Assembly: GCA_002508425.1 (NCBI GenBank)
Contig: DAKU01000065.1
Coordinates: forward strand, 1 to 6,594
Source of the DNA: Methanosarcinaceae archaeon UBA470
GTDB lineage: Archaea > Halobacteriota > Methanosarcinia > Methanosarcinales > Methanosarcinaceae
Direction of reading: 5' to 3'
DNA: 6,594 nucleotides
Below, piece after piece: positions 1 to 6,180 of the stretch (position 1 is its first letter; each line of letters begins with the position of its first letter). Position numbers and translations under genes: made by a program. The notes below the pieces were generated by a model. It made no database searches. It had not been told where the DNA came from and saw nothing but the letters and a program-made list of their open reading frames with translations.

Positions 1-677
1 TTTCTACAGAGCCGGTGTTTTGCAAGTTTATGAACAGCTTTTTTCCGATTCTTTGACCCTTTTTCTTTTCTGGAAACACTTCTCTGCAATTTCTTTAGTT
101 GAATTAATGATCTTTTTAGTAACTTATGATTTTCATACTCTTCTCCTGTTGAAAGAACTGCAAATGTTTTAATACCTACATCAATTCCTATAGTTGTATT
201 CTCGTCGAATTCAACAGGTTCTGGTTTTGGAACATAGTCATCTATCAGAATGCTTACATGATACCTTCCAGATGATGTCTTGGAAACCGTCAATGTCTTC
301 AGAATATCGAACTTCCTGTTGAGTTTCTGGTCAAGGATAAGTTATCCGTTGACTTCTTTTGTAACAAGCCCATTCTCAATGGATTTCTTATCTAAAAAAT
401 CCCTGTGGAGAACGATCTTCATCCATCCAATCTTAGGCAGATAAATCTTTGAACTGGTTAAGTTTATCTGGTAATTCTGAGGAACCTGAAAAGAGAAGTT
501 GTTCTTCTTCTTACTCTTCCTGGTAGGGAAATCTCCTCTACGCTCAACGAAATTCTTGAACCCCATCAGTAAATTTCGGTTAGCTTGCTGTAATGATTGA
601 GAGTTAAGATAATTTAACCATGGATGAAGTTCTTTCAACAAAGTCAGATTATTGATCAGATCAACGAGTCCATACAT
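1..677 (-). pseudogene. tnpB: IS200/IS605-family TnpB (OrfB), 5'-truncated and interrupted by an in-frame stop; runs off the left edge
   Basis: TnpB is the RNA-guided RuvC nuclease carried by IS200/IS605 and IS1341-type elements. The first open part (677 to 342) carries the N-terminal OrfB signature: SQSLQQANRNL, then a basic RKSKKKNNFSF block and YLPKIGWMKIVLHR. A TAA at 344-342 stops it. Reading on in the same frame, without any shift, gives KTLTVSKTSSGRYHVSIL, then the RuvC-I block GIDVGIKTFAVLS, whose catalytic Asp codon is at 182-180, then the basic LKKLQRSVSRKEKGSKNRKK helix up to the edge. The later RuvC Glu and Asp lie outside the window. A TGA at 683-681 lies just before the first ATG. 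The usual ~40-residue N-terminal start (the RIYP-type strand) is absent in every frame upstream, so the 5' end is also lost. Family identity is clear. The gene is almost certainly inactive unless the TAA is a sequencing error. Confidence 0.85.
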
Positions 678-716
678 ATCTCAATACACTAAAGAAAGAG
701 ATTTGGTGGAAGAGAG

Positions 717-798
717 CACTGATACCCCTAGAATCGCCTGGTTGGAACGCAACTAACAATAGAACCCCACCAGCTTTAGCAGTGGGAGTATGTCAGTG
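717..798. mobile_element. Structured segment resembling an IS200/IS605 terminal end (or the tail of an omega-RNA)
   Basis: Three nested pairings are visible. An outer stem pairs CACTGA (717-722) with TCAGTG (793-798). A small hairpin pairs GTTG (741-744) with CAAC (750-753). A strong hairpin pairs CCCAC (766-770) with GTGGG (782-786), extended by a GC/GC pair around TTTA. Subterminal imperfect hairpins of this CCCAC...GTGGG form followed by GAGTATGTCA are typical of IS200/IS605 and IS1341-type ends, usually 3' of tnpB. If this is such a right end, it would belong to an element on the plus strand, opposite to the tnpB remnant next to it. A short plus-strand frame (691-756, ending WLERN and TAA) runs into it and could be the tail of that lost gene, but I cannot confirm this. 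Confidence 0.42.
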
Positions 799-815
799 TC
801 TCTCTATTAATAACA

Positions 816-842
816 TTCCCTTCCAACATTAGCGGAAGGGAA
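816..842. repeat. Perfect 9-bp stem hairpin
   Basis: TTCCCTTCC (816-824) pairs perfectly with GGAAGGGAA (834-842) around a 9-nt loop. It sits between the IS-like end and the terminator of the big gene. No T-tract follows on either strand, so it is not a convincing terminator. A mobile-element end or an RNA structural element is possible. Confidence 0.55.
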
Positions 843-917
843 GGAATATCTGCAGGATTAGTACAGGTCTGGCAAAGTTTCATTTCTCAATCATATTATC
901 ACCTCACAAATATTTAT

Positions 918-948
918 TGGGTATAAAAAGGTGAGCTTTGAGCCCACC
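918..948 (-). terminator. Hairpin plus T-tract terminator of the NHL-CbiX-FmdE gene
   Basis: On the minus strand GGTGGGC (948-942), a TCAAA loop, and GCTCACC (936-930) form a 7-bp stem with one mismatch, followed at once by a run of T (TTTTTATA, 929-922). It lies about 30 nt beyond the TGA at 980-978, which is the stop of the frame-restored big gene, and about 60 nt beyond the TAA now used. Archaeal termination depends mainly on the U-rich tract, which is present. Confidence 0.6.
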
Positions 949-977
949 TCACATTTGTTCCACTACTTTGCAAGTTC

Positions 978-1075
978 TCAGAATCCATAGAGTATTTTAT
1001 CCTTAGTTACAAGGACCCAGAATCCTTCATGCTTGTCTCCAATTCGCATGGTACTGAAATAAAGTTTGATCCGGG
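978..1075 (-). pseudogene. Out-of-frame original C-terminus of the NHL-CbiX-FmdE protein
   Basis: The main frame ends in a poorly structured tail (SNFISVPCELETSMKDSGSL) and a TAA at 1009-1007. One frame over, from the CCCGG run at 1075-1071 to a TGA at 980-978, the sequence reads IKLYFSTMRIGDKH then EGFWVLVTKDKILYGF. This looks much more like a folded beta-strand C-terminus and ends closer to the terminator hairpin. Adding one base to the run (CCCGGG) joins IYPG to IKLYF in frame and gives about 1170 residues. This is either a genuine single-base deletion or an assembly error. A programmed shift is less likely, because no typical slippery heptamer is seen. Confidence 0.72.
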
Positions 1076-4000
1076 ATAGATGGCAAGAGTTTCCGAAAAC
1101 GTAGTATTTATTTCGAACACCTCATCCGCAGGACTATACATCATGTGCTCTTGCATGATACCTTTGAACAGGTTGAAAGCTTTTTTCTCCCCAGATGTTG
1201 CAGTTCCAAGATTGCATTTTGTTCGCAGATCGAACATCCTCTCAGGAGAAACATCGTCTTTTACCTTCAGAGTAACAGAATCGCCGGTGGATTTGTCTAT
1301 GAAAGCATACACATAATTTTCCGGCTTTATATTGGTTTCATTTGTTCCTGTCGGTGCATTTACGATGTAGTCCTCTGTCAGGTTGCCCAAAATGTAAAGG
1401 AATGTATCTCTATGACCATCTGAGGGATGGGAACATATTATTTTGATATTTCCTCTTTCAGGGATTCCGGCCCATATCTGGTCATCTGATAAAGCTTCTA
1501 ATGCAGACCTGTAGGCAGAAGCACCACAAAGACATACATGAATATCGTCAATAGATAGATTTAACGGCTTTCCACTATCGTATAAGGAGATATCCGGATA
1601 AGGCAGTGCAGAAGCTACGGTTACTTCTATCCAATCCCCTATATTTTTATGTGGCAGAAGTGATCTGTTACCTGCACTTGGATATTCATAATCCAGACCA
1701 TCCAGCAAACCTGGAATTTTTGTGTCTGTGTAATATCCCTCACCAACAAAAATAGGAACTACTATTGGATGAGATGTTTCAGAAACGTTCTCCACTACTG
1801 ACCTGGCCTTCATTAAATTGTATTCTGTATTTGAGGAATTTACATTAATAAAAGAATATTTGACATCTTCTATGTTTATTCCCATACTGTACTTCAAAAT
1901 CAATTTCACTTTACTGGCAAGTGAGCTTGCACTCTGGTTCCAGCCTTCGAATCCATTATCTGTAGTGCCATGCAATACAAAGACAACCGTTTCATTTTTT
2001 GCATTCTCTGTTAGGCCAGATGCTTTATCAGCAAGTACCTGTGCAATAAAAGAATGGTCATCCATTGCATCAGCAAAAATAACTTCAGCTTCTGTGTCCA
2101 CTTTAACTAAGCCTTCCTCCGGCGCTGTATCTTTCAAGCCGAGTATGTACTTGATCTCCTCAATATGTCCACTATTGGAGGACACAAACATGGGTATAGC
2201 CACGATTTTTGTGACCCCCTGTGCATCAAGTTTGTCAACTGCATCAGGAATTGTTTCGTTGGGAACCATTTCCAGGAATCCTATTTCTATCGGGTATGGA
2301 AGATTGACATTCGCTACTGTATCCCTTATGTCATCACACCAGCTTGCATCTGTGCTTCCGTGTGCAACTACCAGGACACCTACCTCTTCGTTTTCAGAAG
2401 CAAGAGATCCATATTCAGAAGTAGTAACCCCATATGACGCAAGTGACCAGCCATGTGCATCTCCAATTACCATGTGCTTTTTATTGCTGTTATCGGTTGG
2501 TACGATATCAATACTAAGTGAAGCAATAATTCCACCTTCATCGATATCTGATCCACCTATATGTCCTACAAATTCCCCTGTCTTTGTATAGACATTAGCA
2601 CCGCTTCCACCATGATATGAAACATATACCAATCCAGTGTCCGGGTCTACATCCACTCCTACAGGAAAGAGCAACTCTTCCTCATAACCTGGAGTTTCGG
2701 ACATGGCATGGGCCAGGGACTCAGAATAACGTGTAGCATTTTCGGGAAGAGGAGGAGCTTCAAATTCGCCAATCCAGCTACCGTCAACAGGGTCAAGCAT
2801 AGCCACACGCCAGTACACCCCATCAACTACATAGAGAACATCTCCATCAGGATGCAGTACCATGCTACAGGGCAATGAGAATTCCTCAGGTCCGGCGGGG
2901 TCCTGTGACAGATCCCGAGTAGGTTCTGATTCTATAAATGAACCTGTGACCCATACTTCTTTGAAAGCCCACGGATCAGTTTCATACTCAAGTTTTGTTA
3001 CCATAGCACTTCCACTTGTAAACCAGCCCTGCGGGGAACTGTCGGCAATATACACATAATGTGTACTATTTTCGGTGCTTGTAACCAGGCATGTTGGAAC
3101 GTGAAGGTCCCTTGTACCATTTGCAATAGTTTGTCCACTGGTCGGATCCTGTGTTAGTGAGGTATTATAACTTGTAAGAGAGTATACCTCATTTCCCTCC
3201 ATATCAAGCACATGCACACCTGATGACATCAATTCAAAATTTGCTCCACCAGGGTTCATCTGATTGTACCATATATGTCCTGCATCATCAATTGAAAGGG
3301 ATGAGCCACCTGCGTTTTCGAGCGTGACCAGCTCTTTTAGTTCTGAACCATCTACGTTAGCTGTTAAGATAGAAGCTGGACTGCCATCAAAGGTTATGGG
3401 AAGCATATAAACCGTATCATTCACATGATCAAGTCCCCAAATGCTATGTAGTTCGATCTGTTCCGGGAACGATAAATTCATGTTTCCATTAATATCATAA
3501 ACCAGAACCTGACCGGAATCGGACCACATCATGGATGCAGTTGCCATGTAAATATTACCCTGTTCATCCACGTCAATACCTGCTACCAGCATGCCCTTTG
3601 CAAGAAGATCTTCTGTATTGACGATCTGTCTATAGGCTGGAGCTGAATTGCAATTCATTACCGCAGAAGCGGGAGATAAACAATACTTTATAATTCCGTT
3701 GATACCACCCGTGAAACTGCTGACACTCACGTACAGCTCATTACCAATTGAATCGATATCTCCAGGAATAGTATTTTCCGGTAGTTCTAATTCAAAACCT
3801 GTTGCTGTCAGATCCAAGTTGTAGATCATTATCTTCGGATCACTGGGATCTGCCTCTGTCACATACACATATGATCCTACAACAGCAATACCAGCCGGAG
3901 CATTAAAAGTAATTGTAGCTGCTTCGGCTTGCAATTGGCCAACAGAATTGTATTTCAATATCCTGTAAGGGAGGTTTTCATCATGATGATTTGGACCGCA

Positions 4001-4489
4001 TATTACGTATATGTTCCCATCGTTGTCCAATGCCACCTGACGGGGACCTATAGCAGTTCCATCTGCAGGCACGGACTGCACAGCAGCTGGAGTGCCATTT
4101 TCATCAACACTCCAGATAGACAGAACTTCAGGATTACCGGCAATATAGAGACATTCACCGTCAGCTCTTAGTCCCAAGGGCATCTCTATGTTCCCTGTAA
4201 GTTCTTCCCCTTGACTTCCGAAACGACCTATGAAGTTCCCATTCATGTCGAAAAGGTTCACACGACTTGTACCGCTGTCACTGACAACAAGCATATTTTT
4301 GAGCACCACCACATCACTTGGGCTTAGAAGTTGGCCCTGGCCCAAGGCGTCAGGTATTAGTTTATTTTCAAAATCCCAACTCAAAGTAGGTGTACTTGCA
4401 CCTACTGACGTGCTTATTGTCGATAACATCAAAAGAACCATCAAAATAACTGTGATGGTCTTTGAGATCATATTTCTTTTACTACTCAT
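1007..4489 (-). CDS. Secreted NHL beta-propeller / tandem CbiX (sirohydrochlorin cobaltochelatase-like) / FmdE-like protein; 3' end frameshifted
   Basis: Residues 1-31 are a signal peptide: K4 and R5, a hydrophobic core ITVILMVLLMLS, and cleavage likely after A31. Residues ~38-690 carry NHL-type propeller repeats (e.g. LSPSDVVVLKNMLVVSDS, FPVGVDVDPDTGLVYVSY). Residues ~702-825 are a first CbiX domain with H710 in VVAHGSTD and H775 in SNSGHIEE, the two-histidine spacing of CbiXS enzymes. Residues ~835-955 are a second CbiX domain with H840 in VLHGTTD but T921 or nearby tyrosines where the second His would be. Residues ~980-1115 resemble FmdE: HVCLCGASAYRSALEAL, then CSHPSDGH (C1019-H1026), then VYAFIDKSTGDSVTLKV. 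CbiX enzymes insert Co or Ni into sirohydrochlorin in the cytoplasm; here the domains would be exported. The start has GAGG ~13 nt upstream, and M7 is an alternative. No C-terminal anchor is seen. From G1140 on, the frame appears shifted (see 978-1075). Domain calls are firm for CbiX and NHL and moderate for FmdE. The function is unknown. Confidence 0.88.
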   Translation of the reverse strand: MSSKRNMISKTITVILMVLLMLSTISTSVGASTPTLSWDFENKLIPDALGQGQLLSPSDVVVLKNMLVVSDSGTSRVNLFDMNGNFIGRFGSQGEELTGNIEMPLGLRADGECLYIAGNPEVLSIWSVDENGTPAAVQSVPADGTAIGPRQVALDNDGNIYVICGPNHHDENLPYRILKYNSVGQLQAEAATITFNAPAGIAVVGSYVYVTEADPSDPKIMIYNLDLTATGFELELPENTIPGDIDSIGNELYVSVSSFTGGINGIIKYCLSPASAVMNCNSAPAYRQIVNTEDLLAKGMLVAGIDVDEQGNIYMATASMMWSDSGQVLVYDINGNMNLSFPEQIELHSIWGLDHVNDTVYMLPITFDGSPASILTANVDGSELKELVTLENAGGSSLSIDDAGHIWYNQMNPGGANFELMSSGVHVLDMEGNEVYSLTSYNTSLTQDPTSGQTIANGTRDLHVPTCLVTSTENSTHYVYIADSSPQGWFTSGSAMVTKLEYETDPWAFKEVWVTGSFIESEPTRDLSQDPAGPEEFSLPCSMVLHPDGDVLYVVDGVYWRVAMLDPVDGSWIGEFEAPPLPENATRYSESLAHAMSETPGYEEELLFPVGVDVDPDTGLVYVSYHGGSGANVYTKTGEFVGHIGGSDIDEGGIIASLSIDIVPTDNSNKKHMVIGDAHGWSLASYGVTTSEYGSLASENEEVGVLVVAHGSTDASWCDDIRDTVANVNLPYPIEIGFLEMVPNETIPDAVDKLDAQGVTKIVAIPMFVSSNSGHIEEIKYILGLKDTAPEEGLVKVDTEAEVIFADAMDDHSFIAQVLADKASGLTENAKNETVVFVLHGTTDNGFEGWNQSASSLASKVKLILKYSMGINIEDVKYSFINVNSSNTEYNLMKARSVVENVSETSHPIVVPIFVGEGYYTDTKIPGLLDGLDYEYPSAGNRSLLPHKNIGDWIEVTVASALPYPDISLYDSGKPLNLSIDDIHVCLCGASAYRSALEALSDDQIWAGIPERGNIKIICSHPSDGHRDTFLYILGNLTEDYIVNAPTGTNETNIKPENYVYAFIDKSTGDSVTLKVKDDVSPERMFDLRTKCNLGTATSGEKKAFNLFKGIMQEHMMYSPADEVFEINTTFSETLAIYPGSNFISVPCELETSMKDSGSL

Positions 4490-4512
4490 ATTTCATTCAC
4501 ATCCTCTTAGGA
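4490..4512 (-). promoter_or_regulatory. Leader and Shine-Dalgarno region of the NHL-CbiX-FmdE gene
   Basis: Upstream of the ATG, minus strand, is AAGAGGATGTGAATGAAAT. GAGG lies about 13 nt from the ATG, and a GTGA closer in (7 nt) also matches the archaeal anti-SD. The site is weak or unusually spaced but supports the start at 4489. Confidence 0.4.
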
Positions 4513-4554
4513 TATGTTGAAGAGAAGGGCATTAGGTGTATGAGTAGTATACCC

Positions 4555-4569
4555 TATATAAGTTTGTTT
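4555..4569 (-). promoter_or_regulatory. BRE/TATA-like promoter of the NHL-CbiX-FmdE gene
   Basis: On the minus strand the sequence reads AAACAAACTTATATA, a purine-rich BRE-like block followed by a TATA box (TTATATA, centred near 4558). About 26 nt downstream this predicts transcription starting near 4531, a leader of about 40 nt before the ATG at 4489. Confidence 0.5.
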
Positions 4570-4590
4570 TATTAAAATAATCTAAAAATA

Positions 4591-4604
4591 TTAGCCTTTG
4601 CTAA
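4591..4604. promoter_or_regulatory. Perfect dyad TTAGC-CTTT-GCTAA, candidate operator
   Basis: The perfect 5-4-5 inverted repeat TTAGC (4591-4595) / GCTAA (4600-4604) lies about 30 bp upstream of the TATA box of the big gene. TTAG...CTAA ends recall DtxR/IdeR-type operators, and a DtxR-family gene is adjacent. Short perfect dyads also arise by chance in AT-rich DNA, so the assignment is an inference. Confidence 0.33.
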
Positions 4605-4736
4605 AAGTCCAAAACTTACTGGAAAGTCCTAAAGATCACAAATTACAGACTGCGAGTAATAGTCTAAGGTAAAGATAGTTATAACTAAAATAACTAGGTA
4701 TTACAAAAATATTAAATACAACCTAATACATATAGC

Positions 4737-4750
4737 ACCTGCTATCAGGT
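4737..4750. promoter_or_regulatory. Perfect dyad ACCTG-CTAT-CAGGT, candidate operator
   Basis: ACCTG (4737-4741) and CAGGT (4746-4750) form a perfect 14-bp dyad in the divergent spacer. It overlaps the left arm of the longer inverted repeat at 4741-4847, so the two may be parts of one structure. Confidence 0.3.
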
Positions 4751-4847
4751 AACACAAATCCTGCTGCATAAACATAAAAGGCTCCTACTGTAACGACAAA
4801 AGAACTTCCTTACAACATAATGTCGTCTCCGAGTGTTTCCTGATAGC
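4741..4847. repeat. 107-bp segment bounded by near-perfect 15-bp inverted repeats
   Basis: GCTATCAGGTAACAC (4741-4755) and GTGTTTCCTGATAGC (4833-4847) are inverted repeats matching at 14 of 15 positions. An inner pairing, ACGACA (4793-4798) with TGTCGT (4821-4826), also exists. The form suits a miniature inverted-repeat element or a large cruciform or RNA hairpin. No obvious target-site duplication flanks it and no coding frame is inside. Confidence 0.6.
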
Positions 4848-4911
4848 ATTCTTACATTAGAAAACAGAAAATATGGAGCATTGGTAGTTTGAAAGAATGT
4901 TTAATCGAGTC

Positions 4912-4938
4912 CACAAGTGAGAAATGTTTCTTTTTGTG
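4912..4938. promoter_or_regulatory. Two-part dyad upstream of the DtxR-like gene, candidate operator
   Basis: The core AGAAA-TG-TTTCT (4920-4931) is a perfect palindrome. It is framed by a second pair, CACAA (4912-4916) and TTGTG (4934-4938), separated from the core by 3 and 2 nt. The 27-bp dyad ends ~35 bp upstream of the proposed TATA box of the regulator gene. Autoregulation is an inference. Confidence 0.35.
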
Positions 4939-4971
4939 TCCAATTTTACTAAGTTATGTAGATTACATGAA

Positions 4972-5024
4972 TTAATATCGTCAATATGGTGTGGTACTCC
5001 ATAAAAATCTATTGAACTGGTGGG
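4972..5024 (+). promoter_or_regulatory. Promoter and ribosome-binding site of the DtxR-like gene
   Basis: TTAATATC (4972-4979) is a modest TATA-like element that would place transcription start near 5001. GGTGGG at 5019-5024 is a good archaeal Shine-Dalgarno match just ahead of the ATG at 5028, and it decides this start. Confidence 0.45.
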
Positions 5025-5027
5025 AAA

Positions 5028-5405
5028 ATGCTGTCAAGAAAAGCAGAAGATTACCTTAAAGCAATTCTAACAATCGAATCAGAAAAAGGATATGCCCGTA
5101 TAAAAGACATAGCTACTGTCCTTGATGTAACAGCACCAAGCGTAACCGAGATGGCAAAAAAACTGGATAAAGAAGGTTATATTAAATATATTAAATATGA
5201 AAGTATAACACTTACTCCAAAAGGCTCCAATGTTGCAAAGGTAGCTAAAACCCGACACGATCTGCTTATGTTTTTCTTGCAGGACGTTATAAATGTCCCA
5301 CAAAAAATCGCAGAAAAAGATGCTAGCACTTTAGAGAATAAGCTTCACGACATAACAATAGAACGGATCAGCAAATTTATTATCTCAAAAAAACAAGCAC
5401 TTTAA
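5028..5405 (+). CDS. DtxR/MntR-family metal-dependent-type transcriptional regulator, short form with degenerate metal site
   Basis: This is a 125-residue protein that aligns from end to end with Bacillus MntR (142 residues). The winged-helix DNA-binding domain covers residues ~6-66: EDYLKAIL, then GYARIKDIATVLDVTAPSVT, the recognition helix, then LDKEGYIKY and LTPKG in the wing. The dimerisation and metal-binding domain is residues ~70-120, and there is no C-terminal SH3/FeoA-like domain. By alignment with the MntR ligands (D8, E11, H77, E99, E102, H103), D8, H77 and one Glu (E103) remain, but E11 is K11, E99 is S100 and H103 is N104. It may therefore sense metal differently or not at all. 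It is divergent from the big exported-protein gene across a dyad-rich spacer, which suggests control of that gene. The family call is strong. The regulated target and ligand are inferred. Confidence 0.9.
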   Translation: MLSRKAEDYLKAILTIESEKGYARIKDIATVLDVTAPSVTEMAKKLDKEGYIKYIKYESITLTPKGSNVAKVAKTRHDLLMFFLQDVINVPQKIAEKDASTLENKLHDITIERISKFIISKKQAL

Positions 5406-5426
5406 CTTCTGTACAATATCTACTAT

Positions 5427-5440
5427 TAATTTTTTATTGA
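5427..5440 (+). terminator. T-rich terminator of the DtxR-like gene
   Basis: TTAATTTTTTATTG begins 22 nt after the TAA of the regulator. A T6 run without a strong hairpin is the usual archaeal termination signal. Confidence 0.45.
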
Positions 5441-5491
5441 AATCCTGTGCAAAGTGATTAGCCGGCAGTTTCAAAAGTTAAACTATTGTAT

Positions 5492-5949
5492 TTAGAAAAA
5501 TTGAAACTCATCTAATAAGTATATTCTTTCGATTAATCCTTTTATTAATTTAGACTTTTCATTTATTTCCGATTCGATTACTTCAATAATATATGTTTCT
5601 GAGTCTTTGTTATAATAACCTAAATATGATCGCCACAGTTCCTGTTCAATTACATAAGAATGTGGAAAATTAAATTCTATTCGTAAAACGTTCTTTGTGA
5701 CTAGAAACGTGATAAAACGCGAGCCATCCTTTAAAGACTCGGCTATTTTTGAGATGTATAATAACTATCACTGCCTTCCAAAAAATATCAATATTTGATC
5801 CAGTTAATTCAAGATTCCATATTGCCCTCTATTTTTGAACCATCATAATTGCAGCGTGTATTAATAATTCCCTGCAGAATAGGCTTATAATCCGCATCGT
5901 TATCGTCAACTGGATTTGGAACACGTTCAGTGTATCGAAATTCGTTCAT
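5492..5949 (-). pseudogene. Unknown ~152-residue protein broken by two single-base frameshifts
   Basis: Three consecutive frames on the minus strand join into one coherent protein. The first, from ATG 5949, reads MNEFRYTERVPNPVDDNDAD and on to SKIEGN, then stops at a TGA near 5807. The second, entered near 5819, reads WNLELTGSNIDIFWKAV. The third, entered near 5760, reads YISKIAESLKDGSRFITFLV, then FNFPHSYVIEQELWRSYLGY, and ends with DEFQFF and TAA at 5494-5492. Each junction needs removal of one base. The composition (aromatic and charged, no low complexity) is far more protein-like than the other frames. GGTGGT followed by ATG at 5975 suggests an alternative original start a few residues upstream (MDLNNK). 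I do not recognise the family. No transmembrane segment or signal peptide is seen, so it would be a soluble cytoplasmic protein. Confidence 0.62.
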
Positions 5950-5958
5950 TTTTATTTA

Positions 5959-6093
5959 TTATTCAAATCCATTTTTACCACCATTTTCAATGGCCAGTCC
6001 TTTATTCTTAACAAAACAACCTATGCTTCTATCCTTCCGAAATTCATTACATGTTTCTGAGATTTTCGAGATGCTAGATAAGATAGTATGCAC
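5959..6093 (-). pseudogene. Small coding-like frame just upstream of the broken unknown gene
   Basis: The 44-codon frame from GTG 6093 to TAA 5961-5959 reads VHTILSSISKISETCNEFRK and later GCFVKNKGLAIENGGKNGFE, followed by a second TAA. It stays open upstream to about 6117 but has no ATG and no clear Shine-Dalgarno site. It ends 9 nt before the ATG at 5949 and is in the same frame, so it may be the 3' end of an upstream gene of the same operon or an N-terminal remnant. The product is not recognised. The opposite strand is also open here, so the call is weak. Confidence 0.25.
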
Positions 6094-6180
6094 TACAATG
6101 GGTAAGTGTACCCATATTTATTTTATTTAAAAACTTTTTATTGTAATTATTCCAATATAGGACATTATATTCAAATTGTA

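Larger units (their letters stand above)
4490..5027. other. Divergent intergenic region without a gene, rich in dyads
   Basis: No frame in these 538 bases looks coding on either strand. The AT-rich spacer separates the divergently transcribed exported protein and the DtxR-like regulator. It contains promoter elements for both, four dyads listed separately, and AAAGTCC twice (4604-4610 and about 4622-4628). Its length is more than two promoters need, which leaves room for regulation, a small RNA or a small mobile element. Confidence 0.6.

Noticed and set aside
1818..2591. 257-codon plus-strand open frame antisense to the CbiX region
   Set aside because: It is Ser/Pro/Leu-rich, has no recognisable motif and no ribosome-binding site, and lies wholly antisense to clear CbiX coding sequence. 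It is a shadow.
5467..5508. 8-bp inverted repeat AGTTTCAA / TTGAAACT around the end of the broken unknown gene
   Set aside because: It is short and AT-rich with a 26-nt loop, expected by chance in such sequence. It is too weak to call a terminator.
5930..6130. 66-codon plus-strand open frame beginning MYRNSFIFIYY
   Set aside because: Its start overlaps the minus-strand broken gene, it has no Shine-Dalgarno site, and its composition is that of a shadow. The minus strand reads better.
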